Shown here: piece after piece, positions 21,653 through 32,999 of the stretch
Position numbering within the stretch: the stretch's first letter is position 1
Layout of the letters: the number at the start of each line of letters is the position of its first letter
Assembly: GCA_029204225.1 (NCBI GenBank)
Contig: CM055092.1
Span: forward strand, 87,100,537 to 87,164,536
Origin: Diphasiastrum complanatum
Lineage: Eukaryota; Streptophyta; Lycopodiopsida; Lycopodiales; Lycopodiaceae
DNA length: 64,000 nucleotides
Direction of reading: 5' to 3'
Notes under the pieces: model-generated
Told to the model about the DNA's origin: nothing
Databases searched by the model: none
What the model saw: only the letters and a program-made list of their open reading frames with translations
Program-made: the position numbers and the translations under genes

Positions 21653-21836
21653 TCGAACCGCGGTTCAAACCGTTTGAACCATTCGGAGCCGGTTCGAACC
21701 AGGATCCAGTTCGAACCGGATTTTTAAAAAAACAAAAAAAATGTTTTGGAAAAAAAAAAATTCGGTTCGAACCGTTTTCCGATTCGAACCTGGCCTGCCT
21801 GTTCGAACCGGAAAGAATCGGTTTGAATCGGGTTGT
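21653..21836. repeat. Cluster of GGTTCGAACC-type palindromes
   Basis: About nine perfect or near copies of GGTTCGAACCGG, GGTTTGAACC or AATTCGGTTCGAACCG occur within 185 bp, in both inverted phases because the core TTCGAA is self-complementary. A/T-rich homopolymers separate the two halves (21720-21765). It resembles terminal regions of some plant DNA transposons; no target duplication was identified. Confidence 0.7.
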
Positions 21837-22189
21837 AGCCTTGCATCCACGGCTGGCGCGTTTCTAGATCCAGAAACTATGTCAAAAACTATGCCTTGGT
21901 TATCATATCAACCATGAATAAAGGGTCAAGTATTTTTTAAAATATACAACAAGCACCTTAAAATGACTGGAAGGGGCAGCAAATTCTTCCTTAGCATGGT
22001 CACTATCATCTCTACGAGCTGCATTATGACCATGATAAGCTCAAGTGCAAAAACATCTGCAACGTGTTAGATAGTCATAATAAGCGACTATGAGTCTGCT
22101 AACAAGTAGCATGTTACATTAGTTTGCATATCACTTATTGTAGGGTCGAGTCGGTCATTAGCTAGTCATTAACAAGTCTTTTATGAGCT

Positions 22190-22372
22190 CCTACGAGTTG
22201 CCTTATGAACTATGAATTCTTGCAAGCTCTTATGAGCTCCTACATGTTCCCTTACAATCTCCTACAACTACCTACAAGCTCTTACGAGATCCTACAAGTT
22301 CCCTCACAAACTCCAATAAGTTCATGCAAGCTCTTATGAGCTCCTATAGTTCCCTTACTTAGTCCTACAAAT
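22190..22372. repeat. Degenerate tandem repeat, period about 50-57 bp
   Basis: Three diverged units share GCAAGCTCTTATGAGCTCCT, then TTCCCT and CAAACTC-like ends (about 22213-22265, 22268-22320, 22323-22372). A related partial unit starts near 22165. Confidence 0.6.
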
Positions 22373-22658
22373 TCTGAGGGTGATTTGCATAGGATACATA
22401 GGAACTTTTGGTTTAAAAATAAAATTATCCTGTAAAACTCAGTTGGAGTTGGATAATTGGAGTAACCAAAAGCCAGGGGCTTCACGTAATGAAGTTTGAT
22501 AAATCTAAAGATATTCTAGATCAGATCTTGAGTTATTGAGGTCTAGATGTATTCTAGATGGAACCTTGACTTAGAAATGACATGTTGTGCCAAGTCTAGA
22601 GTGAAGAATTTGGAGACTACAGTTCTTTTGGCATCGTGAGGATAAATCTGGAACTTTC

Positions 22659-23083
22659 TGTTAGGAATTAATGGTTAGTTAATTAATTGTAGAGTCCAGC
22701 CTGCGTGCTAGAAGGTCTATTTCTATTTTTAGTATAGGTGCTATCTATTTTTAGTATAGATACCTAAGTTAGTACCAATTTTGCTAGAATAGTATAGAAT
22801 ACTATTTTATATTTATGCTAACATAGATTGCTATATCTGAGATTTAGTAATTAGCATAATTGCTTTTGCCAAACGGTATTTTAGGGAAATAGCTTTTGCC
22901 TTAGAGTTAGACTTTAGTCAAGTCTCTATAAAAGCAGATGGGCGCCCTCCTTCATTATCAATTCAATTCAGATCAGTTCTGTTCATTGCTCTTGTGATTC
23001 ATCTTCTTCCTCTTGTGTTTGGTGTTTTGGAGTACTAATAAAATTAGTCTACTCCTAATTTGAGAATCACTCAGATTCTATCA
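22659..23083 (+). repeat. Left LTR of element E
   Basis: 425 bp, TGTTAGGAATTAATGG to CAGATTCTATCA. Related in layout to the LTR of element F (GGAATTAATG start, GGCGCCC word, shared 3' end). Confidence 0.85.
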
Positions 23084-23599
23084 TGGTATCAAAGCAGGGT
23101 TCCTAAGATCGGGATCTACGGAAGAAGATTTGGTGCAGGTCACAACTGGAGCAGGTTTTACCTGAGGACGGCAGTACCTGAGAAGGCTTTACCTAAGGGC
23201 GGCAGATTTGTTGCAAGCCGCTTCTCAGGAAAGGCAGATTTGTTGCAGGTGGCTTCTGAGGACAGACAGGTTTGTTGCAGGTCTTCTTGAGGGCGGCAGC
23301 AGCTAGGGAAGGCAGTATCTAAGGCAACATCAATCAAACAGGTCTGATCTGGTGCTAACTGGACAGACAGTGAACAGATTTCTGGATGCAGGCAGAACTG
23401 AGGAAGGCAGTATCCGGGACAAGCAGAAACCAGATAGGCAAGATCTGGACAGGAAATATCCTTAAAAAATTGTTGCATGCAAGATCTGGACAGGTGATAA
23501 CCAGGGAAGGAAACAATTGGGCAGGTATTATCTGAGGAAGATATCCTCAAATGTTGTTGCATGCAAGTATATTCTTAGTGGAAAGCTCATCATCTGTGT

Positions 23600-24116
23600 A
23601 AGACAACGATGGGGAGCCTTCATGAATCTGTTCTTCCGAAGTCAAGCAAGTCAGATGGATCTAACTACAGCTTGTGAAAGTTCAAACTGAAGAATATACT
23701 TCTGGACAAGGATTATTGGGAAATTGTCACGGCACAAGAGGTGATGGCTCAAAATCTCAATGATCAAAACGTGCACATCATATCATCAACTTATCCGTGA
23801 AGGATAAGGTTATTCCTCTTATCAGAATCAGAAGAATCCATTACGGATTTTATTACCAAGGTGAAGGATCTAAGAGATCAGTTGTCTTCTGTAGGGGAAA
23901 TTGTACTTGACAATACTCTTGTACAAATTGTTTTGAATAGCTTGCCATTTCAATATCAAAACTTTGTTATGACACTAAGTTTGAGGGAGAGATCGCCGAC
24001 ATTCGACGAGATGAATAATTTGCTACTTCAAGAAGAGTTACGAAGACAAAACTTGATGTCTAGAAAAGATTTCAAGGAGCTAGGTTTCTTCACCACGAAT
24101 CAAGGCAAGATGTAAA
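23600..24116 (+). pseudogene. Copia gag of element E
   Basis: Pieces read KSSKSDGSNY, KFKLKNILLDKDYWEIV, ITDFITKVKDLRDQLSSVGE, then IVLNSLPFQYQNFVMTLSLR and FDEMNNLLLQEELRRQNL. This matches the same gag family as element B. It has an in-frame stop near 23682, a second near 23797 and a deletion before the zinc knuckle. Confidence 0.8.
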
Positions 24117-24330
24117 ACCATGTAGGCTTGGGACTTGCCACGTGGAAAGCCACGTAGGACTATCATAGGCTTATGTAGCAGGCCACATAGGCATGTCATG
24201 GGTCTGCTATCTACCAAGCTTGTCGATATTGCCACGTGGCAAGCCATGTAGGCCTACCCCATGGCAAGTCATGCAAGCTTGGTGTTTGCCACGTGGCAAC
24301 CATGTAGTTCTCAGCATGTGTGCGGACAAC
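24117..24330. repeat. Three TTGCCACGTGGCAA palindromes
   Basis: Perfect 14-bp copies lie at 24229-24242 and 24286-24299 and a near copy at 24135-24148, each followed by AGCCAYGTAG or CCATGTAG. They replace the zinc-knuckle and protease start of element E. The core CACGTG is the plant G-box. Confidence 0.75.
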
Positions 24331-24640
24331 CTCCGAACCTGAACATGATAGTTTCTGCTATCACTAAACAGAACATGAAAGTTGAGTTTGATGATCAGAA
24401 GTGTCTTATCAAAGACAAAAACAAAGGTTACAAAGTTGTGGTCACACGATCTTTGGAAGGTCAACTTTACAAACTTGATGCGTCTACACCGGATCATCAG
24501 GTTTGTGCAGCTTCTGATAGTATGGAGAGCAGGATGTGGCATGAAAGGTTTGGACATCTGAACTGGAAAAGCTTACAGGTTCTAAAAGACAATAATATGG
24601 TAATAGGATTACCTAATATTGTATCTTCGGAACATAGGTC
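24331..24640 (+). pseudogene. Copia protease end and pre-integrase zinc segment of element E
   Basis: NMIVSAITKQNMKVEFDDQK with CLIKDKNKGYKVV (24340-24440) is the protease C-terminus. MWHERFGHLNWKSLQVLKDN (24533-24592) starts the GAG-pre-integrase domain. It is cut off at about 24640 by the hAT-like insertion before its CxxC. Confidence 0.8.
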
Positions 24641-26910
24641 CCACGGTACTGGGTACTGCGGATCCCGGTACCGCGGTACCATGCTGGTACCGCGGTACCA
24701 CAATATATATATATATATATAGTATATAATATTTTTTTTAATTTTTTTAACCTAAACTACCCACCCCCCTCGCTTCTTCTCTCCCAAATTTTTTTCAGCC
24801 CATCATTGCCCTGCCATCGCTCCTGATTTTGCTGCCCTGCCTTCGCTCGCCCCTCTTCTGATTTGCGTCGCCCTTCGCCCACAGACCGCCCTGCCTTGCA
24901 TCTGATTTGCCTCTCCCGGCCATCGCCCTGCCTTCGCTGCCTTCAGACATTTTCAGCGTCTCTCCAACAGTGAACCCCGCAATTTTTTTCCCGGAAATCC
25001 ATACTTGCAGCTTTAGCTTCATCTGCATTTTTTCCCTAGTTTTCTCCATCGCAATGGTGCAATCTGACCTTTCCGGTCTGTGGGACGAGGTAGACATTGT
25101 CAGGCGGGTTGCCGACAAGAGCAACAAGACCGGTCAGAAGATCGTGCATTGCCGATACTGCCTCGTCGAATTTGCTGTGTCCCTCACTCGCCTTAAAGTC
25201 CACCTGCTCGGTGCACGCGCCAAAAATGGTGCCACCTTAATTGCTGCCCCTTGTGGCAGCATGACCGTCCCCGACAGGCAGCGACTACTAGACACCTACG
25301 GGCCGTGGCTCGTGGCGGGGGAGAACACCATTTCCGAGGGCATTCTCTGGTTTTGCACCGCTCCTTATGTGGCTGACCCAGAGTTGCTGCCTGCTTGGCT
25401 GGCACGCACGAGGAGAGGGAGTCCATCCTCATCTCGTCCCGTTGCCCCTCATCCTCCTCAGACAGTTCCGCCAAACGCACCCCCATCTGCACCCATTCCG
25501 GTGGATCCCGGTCCCATCACGTTCGCCAGTTGCCACTGCGGTTCCACCACCACGTCTTGTTGCTCGCATGCCCCCAGTTTATGATTTTCTCATGGATTCT
25601 CCGCCACCCGAGCAGGCCCAGGATGCTACTGACGAGGCCTTCGAGGGTGTGGATGAGATCCCTTCTTCCTTCCCTTCCCATCCGGATGACCTCCCTAGCC
25701 AGCAATTTTCGTATCCCATGCCAGATCTTGCCCCTCCACCAGTGCACCCCACTTATGCTGCTGCACCCATCCCTGCCAGTGCATCCCACTCTCCCCATTC
25801 CACGTCTACAGCCGATGCATCCACTAGTGCCCAGCCTGTCGCGTCATCGTCCATTCCCGTCACGGTTGGTGCACCATGATGGAGGTCCACCACCCGTCGC
25901 CCACCAGGTAGAGCCCTTGTGCAGCAGACCATTCGCGGCGCGCATCAGCCGCACATGGACAGAGAGGCCACACAGGCCGTGGCCATTACGAGCTGAACCT
26001 ACCTTTTGGCATCACCGATTCTGAGCCCTTCAGAAGGGCATTCCACCTTGCACAGTCTGTCAGCCCTAGCTGGAGAGTCCCTGGTTCAGAGGTTATCCGT
26101 ACACACATGCTGAGAGATAGGGTCGAGTCCTTGTCTAGAGAGATGGAGCCTCTACGCCGCCACTGGGCCACATATGGATGCAGCATCATGTTTGATGGCT
26201 GGACTGATGTCAGAAGGAGGCCGATCCTCAACATCTTGGTCTCCAGCTGCATGGGTACACAGTTTTTGAGAGCTGTGGATTGCAGTAGGGGGAGAGAGTC
26301 ATATCTGCAAATTTCATGTATGACATCATTAGGTCTTCCATCCTGTCCATAGGCCCCCCAGCATGTCGTTACGGTGGTGACGGACAATGCCACCAACTGT
26401 GTTCAGATGGGTGTCCTGCTAGAGGACACATTGGCTTGGATCCTATCAGACTCATGGAGGAGCTAGCTGCATTTCATTTCGGGATGGGCACGTTCGGTCA
26501 CCCGACTGCTCAGGATCCAGAGAGGAGGCAGCTCCCCATTACCTGGTGGACCATGTTCGGTAGCACCTATCCCTCCATACAGCGTCTTGCACAGCGGGTC
26601 CTTTCACAGGTATGCATCTCATCTCATCCTCTCTTGCTGTGTTTCGTTGACATTCCACCCGTGCACATGTGCTGAACCATTTCATTGCACGTACCACAGA
26701 ATTGCGCTGCCTCCGTGTGTGAGCGTATTTGGAGCACATGGGCCCTCGTTCACACGAGGAAAAGAAAACTAGAGCGGTTGGTGTTCTGTAGCACCAACGC
26801 ACGTCTCGCCAGGAGACTGCCGACCATTACGAGCGCATTGCAGGTGATGGGCTATTCTCCCATAGCATGTTGGTTGACGTCTCACTAAAATGTAGGTTTC
26901 AATTTTTGAA
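24641..26910 (+). mobile_element. hAT-family DNA transposon (broken) inside element E
   Basis: The left part carries GGTACCGCGGTACC twice (24667-24680 and 24686-24699) and a TA run. The coding part starts at the ATG at 25054 (MVQSDLSGLWDEVDIVRRVA). It has a BED-type zinc finger (CRYCLVEFAVSLTRLKVHLL, about 25150-25210), a Pro/Ser-rich linker (25430-25880), a DUF659-like catalytic part (GCSIMFDGWTDVRRRPILNI, about 26178-26237; VVTDNATNCVQMGVLLED, about 26380-26433), and a C-terminal hATC dimerisation motif (NCAASVCERIWSTWALVHTR, about 26700-26760). Frameshifts near 25870 and after 26435 and several stops inactivate it. Exact ends and the 8-bp target duplication were not found. The GC content is clearly higher than in the host copia. 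Confidence 0.8.
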
Positions 26911-27103
26911 GCTTTTGCCTTAGAGTTAGTCAAGTCTCTATAAGAGCAGATGGGCGCCCTCCTTCATTATCAATTCAATTCAGATCAGTTCTGTTCATTG
27001 CTCTTGTGATTCATCTTCTTCCTCTTGTGTTTAGTGTTTTGTGAGTACTAAGAAGATTAGTCTAGTCCTAATTTGAAAATTGAGAACCACTCAGATTCTA
27101 TCA
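26911..27103 (+). repeat. Right LTR of element E (3' part)
   Basis: It matches 22875-23083 from GCTTTTGCCTTAGAGTTAG to CAGATTCTATCA with small differences. The 5' half is missing. Confidence 0.85.
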
Positions 27104-27988
27104 CTTTCCTAGTGGAAAGGATTTTTGTGGAGCAACTCATATGTCTTTAAAGAATAGTAGCATTCACGTTCTCTTATCTTCAAGTATAGAATAAGAATCC
27201 GATGAATTGTGATTGACGAATCATAGTTCAGATTCCAATCTATATTTGATTTTTAGGAGAGGGTAACGTGAGTGGTGAAAAGAACAGATGCCTTGTGCAT
27301 AGGTCTCCTGATGGCAATCTCATGGGATGAGGTACCTTCCACTGATTGACTTTGTATATATTAGTAGTAAACATTTGGCTACTAGATATGGCCCGTTTAT
27401 GCTTATGTATGGAATTTCAACCTAGATCTCCGGTAACGGTTGAAACTGAGTCGATTAGAGTTCAAAAAGTGGCAGATTTCGTGAGGAAAATGCAAGAAAT
27501 GCTACAGTTAGCATGTGAAAATGTTTTAAGTGCCCAAGATTGGGTGAAACATTTTGTTAATTTGAAAAGATCGCCTTGGGAGTTTCAAGTTGGGAGATTC
27601 GGGTTACAAGTTGTTTGCTCGTTATAGTGGACCGTTTAAAATTTTGAGAAAGGTTGGATCTTTAACTTACCAATTAGATTTGTCGGATGAGATTAAGGCT
27701 TATCTTGTGTCCCATGTTAGTCGTCTGATGATGAGTTTACATGAAGGGGATCATCTTGGCTCTGGTAAAGGTCTAGATTCTTTTGAGGACTTATCTGGAA
27801 GAATTCCTTTGGGATCTGAAAAGATACTTGATAAGAGGACCAAATGATTGCATATTCGAAAGGTTATTGAGTATCTGGTTCATGGGAAGGACATTCGGAT
27901 GACGAGGATTCACTGGAACTAGAAGGTAATCTAAAGAGGAGTTTCCCTCTTCGAGTTCTGAGGTCAGAAGTAAAATAGGGTGGAAGAA
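27104..27988 (+). pseudogene. Gypsy integrase C-terminal region (chromovirus-like)
   Basis: From about 27380 frames read ARLCLCMEFQPRSPVTVETE, DFVRKMQEMLQLACENVL and SPWEFQVGD, then (27611) YSGPFKILRKVGSLTYQLDL with DEIKAYLVSHVSRLMMSLHE. This is the integrase tail that precedes or includes the chromodomain in Ty3/gypsy chromoviruses. Frames shift near 27585 and a stop lies at 27845. A purine tract and LTR follow. Confidence 0.8.
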
Positions 27989-28465
27989 TGTCACGGCCCT
28001 AATGGGGGTTTGGACCATTAGGGAGGGCCTTGGACATAGGGACCGGACTTAACCTAGATAGTAGTCGAGTGGGACCTGCATGCGGTATTAGCATGTGTGT
28101 TGCGTCCTACTATGGGATAGGATGTACATGCATTGGGCTATTGCATGGGTCTTAGCTACTACGGGTTAGGGGTACCTACATGCAGTGGACATGCATTGGA
28201 GATTGGCATGATCAGTAGAGTGCTTCCATGTGGATTCGGTGCATGGGCAAGTGGGGTTGGCTCTACGCTCTATATAGACCCTCACCAGTGTCTGAATACT
28301 TTTACAGCCGCTAGGCTGTTGGATCCTTAAGCACTTCTCCCTGGAATGCTCGGGGGCAGACCGGTATTGGGTCTAGGTTTGGTTGGGACGGTTTCGTCTA
28401 CTGCAATCTCCCTTTGTGTTCTTGAAGCTCTGTCTCGGTTTGGACTCCTGGGGGACGTTTTAACA
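27989..28465 (+). repeat. 3' LTR of the preceding gypsy fragment
   Basis: It starts TGTCACGGCCCTAATGGGGG after the purine-rich AAATAGGGTGGAAGAA and probably ends GTTTTAACA at 28465. TGTCACG starts are common in plant chromoviruses. No partner 5' LTR in the window. Confidence 0.65.
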
Positions 28466-28870
28466 CCATAGATAGATATTTTCAAAATTTATAGAGCCAA
28501 AGACATACTTCATTCAAACTTGAGTGCAGCTACAAAGGCTATCAAAGAGAAAGACGAGAGGGAACTATTTTATGACATTTTTCAATGATAATACACCAAA
28601 AAAAATGTGAGTATCCTCATTATTAAGGCATAAGTTGAAGCCTTCTCGTACTTTGAATAATTAGATCCATGGTGGAACACCAAACATGCAAGAAGATAGA
28701 AGTCTAAGGATTAGAAAAAAGGTGAAGAATACAAAATTGAAGTGTTAGTTGACCTTGGAAAAGCTCACTAGATTAGGAGGTGATATGCTATCTCATACTC
28801 ATCATAGCAAAATGGATTAGCTAAGCAAATAAATACAACAATTGTTGAACTGCCAGGAGTATTATCAATT
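28466..28870. other. Intron 2 spacer
   Basis: AT-rich sequence with no recognised gene or repeat. Confidence 0.4.
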
Positions 28871-29352
28871 CCTCACCAAGGATTAAAAAATTAGGCAAAC
28901 CGCAACAAAGAAACAATAAGGAATCAAATGGTGGACAAACCAACCCAACCAAACCTAGATCGATCGGATCTAGCCCCCAAGCTATGGATCACTCCCTCAA
29001 TAGGAGAGAAGAGTCACACCAGCAGCATGTATCATCAGAACCAAGCATGCACTAGTGAAAGCCCAATGGGTATACTTATACCCTCCAAGGCCCATGCACC
29101 ACTAGTAGTGCATTGTGACACCTCACTAGACACATCAGCAGCCTAACTGGGCCACCTCATCCACTTCTCCTATGAGTCACAGATATACCCATATGAATCC
29201 ACCATCTTGAGTTTTAGGCCTCCAACCATTAATTATGACCTTATACACATGAGGGCCCCAAACCCCTCGTAATCATGACTAATTTACGGGTTGAGGCAGG
29301 CCTACTAACCTCCTAGGATAATAATCGAGATCAGTCCAGTCGTGGGCATGAC
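28871..29352 (-). repeat. Probable LTR of a minus-strand gypsy
   Basis: On the minus strand a purine tract (AGGGGGGAAGAA) is followed at 29352 by TGTCATGCCCACGAC, a chromovirus-like LTR start. The far end of the LTR was not defined, so the left boundary is a guess. Confidence 0.5.
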
Positions 29353-29762
29353 ATTCTTCCCCCCCTATTCAAGTTCTGACCTCAAAACTTAAAGTTAGGG
29401 AAGTTCCTTTTCAGGCTTCCTTCCTGCTCCCAAGTTGAGCCACACCCGAAGGATTCATCCAACAGGTCCAATCGATCTCCAAAACCAAGATATTCCCCTT
29501 CACGTAGACTTTCCTTAAGCCAACTTACATGAAAAACCGGGTGTACTTGTGTTCCTTCCAGGAGGTCCAATTGGTAAGCCAAGGATTCTACCCTCTTCAG
29601 GATTTTATACGGTCCCCTATACTTAGTGGACAATTTGTAATGCTTGTCAGTACGCATTACACTTGAACCCATCGGGATTCGTAAATATATCGAATCCCCC
29701 TCTTGAAATTCTTGAGACAATCTTTCCAACTTAGCATAATGTCTGTCTCTTATCCTAGGCAC
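29353..29762 (-). pseudogene. Gypsy integrase C-terminal/chromodomain fragment
   Basis: One open frame from 29762 down reads FQEGDSIYLRIPMGSSV, LSTKYRGPYKILKRVESLAY, QLDLLEGTQVHPVFHVSWLK. This is the SH3-like integrase tail before the chromodomain. It lacks an upstream core, which is cut at 29762. It lies in opposite orientation to 27104-28465 and so mirrors it. Confidence 0.8.
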
Positions 29763-32190
29763 ATTAGAAGAAAATTAAAATTATGGTGTTCAACTCTAAT
29801 AGACAACATATGAGAGATGTGGTATGCTACTATGACGGGCTGCCAATTGCGATCGTGAAGCTGTTGGAATACAACGACTAGATTATGAAAGAGAATCTTG
29901 TGACCGATAAGGTTCACAGTAGTTGTGTGCTAAGCGCTATGATCCTACTATGCTTCTTCAGTTGATCGAAGATACAACTGACAGATAAGTCAATCTCTCT
30001 ATCGTCTAAGATTGCTCTCACTCTCTCAATAGATTCCAATTCTAGTGATTCAGATGATCTGTAGCTTGCATATTCTGATCCTATACTTTGTGTCCATATA
30101 TACAAAGTAACAGAGTTTATCGTCTAATCAGTTCTTGTAAATGATGTGTTTAACACTGTGAGTGTTTACAAGAAGAGACTAATCTAATCAGTACATTCTA
30201 CATTACGAACTGTCCTCACTAGGCGGACAGTGATAAATATCTGCATACAATAGCATGATCGACCAGTGATGTAGTCTGCATCAGATTCGGCCGAAAAATA
30301 CTCCATTCTAAGTGGTACCATGATTATGGTCGATTCTATAGTTCGAGTCGATGGTCGATAGTCATATATGTGTTTCAAAAGATGCTTATGATAGGTCATT
30401 TCGGAATGGTAAAATGTAATTTACATTATCACACCACGTGAATTTGAGTTTGAAAATTGAAATCCATCATCAAAATATTTAATTTTATGGACTTTTGATA
30501 TATGCAAATGAATCTAGGTTGAGTGCCGCAGTGCTTGCCAGAAACCTATAATCCTTTGAAAAAAGCCTAGATTTTCTAATCACCTACTAAGGTAATTGTG
30601 TGTCGGGGTCGAATCGTATCGTCCTTTGCTCTGTCTCAAATTTTCGTGTATTTCTGCAAACTATTCAAATATGCATGTAAAACTACAGACTGTCTCGAAG
30701 AACCACTTGGTGAGCAAGATTGTAAACCTTGGATTCTAATTTCTCACCTATTCTATGGTGATGGAACTGGATCTTGGATTACATAAGATTACAAGCAATT
30801 ATATAAGACTTTAGTGCGTATGCTCTACCCATTCACGCGATACTGATAGATTTGCAATGTGTGTGATTCCATGGGTAGAATGTATTCTTATAAATGATTG
30901 TTAAGTGATCATCAAATGTTTTCTTATAAATCACAAACAATTGTCATGTATTACGAGGCTGATTTTGAAGTCGGATTGTGAGAACTAGTAAAATCAGTTG
31001 AATACTCCAGCGCTTCAACTGCGATTGTTAAAAGAGGGCCTAGATAAAACACTAACATTGCTAACAAGGCTTAGATTCAAGAGAAGTTATTTCCACGATC
31101 AGCATCTGCACTAAGTTTGTGGGAATGGCCAACATCGATTCCAAGCTAAAAGGAACAAATTGACAACCAATGATTTTGTTGATAGGTGGGTTCCGGTCAA
31201 AAGCTTGCTACTTAGCCACACCATCTGTGATAAAGCCCTTTTGCTCCGATCTATAAAAAGATCAACACCATGCAAAACCGAGTCCAATGCTCAATACTTG
31301 TTCCAACCAAAATGGGCCGAACCGTATTGTACACTCCATACAATATGTTCCGAAACATATTGGTCCAGAATGTTTAGAAAAAAAATTCAAAAAGTGCCCT
31401 AAAAAACACCTAAAAGGTAGCAGGTGAAAAAAAATGAGCCAACTTCTATGAGCATTATGAACACTACTTGTACTTTTTGCCTCATGGATCCAAAGGCACT
31501 AATCTGAAATCTGAAACAATGATCACTATGTCGATCAGCTATTGCTTTATCCTGGAAGCATATGTTTGCAATAGTGTTGAACCCGATCGGCGTTGACTTT
31601 ACACTCATATGCAATTTGAATACATTTAAATATGAACATTTTTCAAAAATTTGATGAATTTATAAAAAACCTCTTCTGTGAGACCCAATTTCTTGTGTAA
31701 GCAGTGAGACCCAATTTTTAGGGGATTTAAAGATGTTGACTATAGTTTGCTTATATCTCCCAGTTTAGTGCCCCAAATGCCATCTCTTTCATATGTAGAG
31801 CAAAGCATAGATGTCCAACAACACATTTGTCTCGAGGGACAATGTACTTTTGGCCTCAAAATTTGGATTTTTTTCAAAAAAAGAACTAGAAAACAAAATT
31901 TCGAGGCTTGTTCCAGAACAATCAACTATGGTCCAATGGATGGCCCCTTCCAATGATGAACAACTAAGGATTTTAAGACCTTCAAAAAGACAAACTAAAG
32001 GTAGAAAATTTTAACGTCATAAACATTAACTTGCACACACCTCCTAGATCCGAGTTCTCTATCTGGTGTACTTTGCATTAATTTAGTGCATTGGTGAATC
32101 TTTCACAAGGTAGAGCACAATAACAGATTACTTTTTTGCCCCCCAATGCATCGTGAATTGACCGGCTCCTATTAGACCAATGATCTAATG
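29763..32190. other. Intron 2 middle, no gene recognised
   Basis: AT-rich sequence of about 2.4 kb. Visible structures are an inverted repeat CTTGTAAA...TTTACAAG (about 30136-30174) and two short repeats GTGAGACCCAATTT (about 31679 and 31705). Sections at 29850-30430 look like an old LTR (AT-rich, TATATA, direct short repeats) but no pair was found. Confidence 0.4.
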
Positions 32191-32195
32191 CAAAA

Positions 32196-32990
32196 TTGAG
32201 TGCTTTGGATCTTGAAGACTATGAGTTGTTTGCAGCATCGACATCTTCTGGTGGTGGCTTCTCGAAAGAAGATGACTATTGGTTTATTGATTCAGGAGCT
32301 TCGAAGCACATGACACCTAGGCGAGACTGGCTATCTAATTTTCAAAAATTAGATGATGGGTCAAATGTGAAGTTGGGGGACAACTACACATATGATATAA
32401 AGGGAGTTGGGAAAGTACAAGTACAATTACCTTCAGGGAAGATTGGAAACATAAAGGATGTGCTTTATGTACCAGGAATCAAGAAAAACTTACTCTCAGT
32501 ATCAACTATTGCAAAGCAACACATGGTGGTGCAGTTTGATGAACAGCAGTGTCTCATCAAGAGGAAAAATAATGAAGTAGTAGCTGAGGGCATACTTGCA
32601 GGGCGGTTGTATAAACTTCAAGCTCAGGTGATGGATCATCATGCAAGTGTTGCGGATACTGGATCATTGAGTAAGTTATGGCACGAAAGGTTTGGACATC
32701 TGAATCACAAAAGTCTACAAGTCTTGAGGAAATTTAACATGGTTACAGGTTTACCTCAAGTCGTTTCTGATCACAAGGTTTGTGAAGGCTGTGTCTTAGG
32801 CAAGCATCATATGAAGAAATTTTTGCGAAGTACATTCAGGGCGAAAAATGTTCTAGAACTTGTTCATACAGATTTGTGTGGTCCTATGAGGACTCAATCT
32901 TATGGGGGAGCAAGTTACTTTATGGTGTTTGTGAATGACTAGTCTAGGAAGACATGGATCTATCTTCTGAAGAATAAGGGTGAAGCTTTC
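32196..32990 (+). pseudogene. Element F copia protease, pre-integrase and integrase start
   Basis: The 248-codon open stretch reads YWFIDSGASKHMTPRRDW (protease active site), then DVLYVPGIKKNLLSVSTIAK, LWHERFGHLNHKSLQVLRKF, VCEGCVLGKHHMKKF (zinc segment) and LVHTDLCGPMRTQSYGG (integrase start with first Asp). A stop at 32940 (where family members have a Ser- or Phe-type residue before SRKTW) ends it, and by 33000 the core is lost by deletion. Confidence 0.88.
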
Positions 32991-32999
32991 AAGTATTAA

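Larger units (their letters stand above)
22659..27103 (+). mobile_element. Element E: copia retrotransposon interrupted by a hAT transposon
   Basis: The left LTR is 22659-23083 and a partial right LTR is 26911-27103. A perfect target duplication CTTTC (22654-22658 and 27104-27108) shows the outer ends are original. The PBS TGGTATCAAAGCAGGG is at 23084. Inside are a broken gag and the protease/pre-integrase end. The rest of pol and the first half of the right LTR are missing where the hAT-like insertion (about 24640-26910) lies. Antisense to the host gene. Confidence 0.85.

Noticed and set aside
21619-21867. A small basic protein overlapping the GGTTCGAACC cluster
   Set aside because: The repeated Arg-Phe-Glu-Pro pattern follows from the palindromic DNA word. 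The opposite strand gives a mirror-like frame.
25054-25584. A host BED-zinc-finger gene
   Set aside because: The zinc finger is followed by DUF659-like and hATC motifs with frameshifts, inside a copia element, which fits a dead hAT transposase better than a domesticated gene.
29850-30430. An LTR belonging to element H
   Set aside because: Composition is similar to 40140-40900, but no alignable shared phrase long enough to support it was found.
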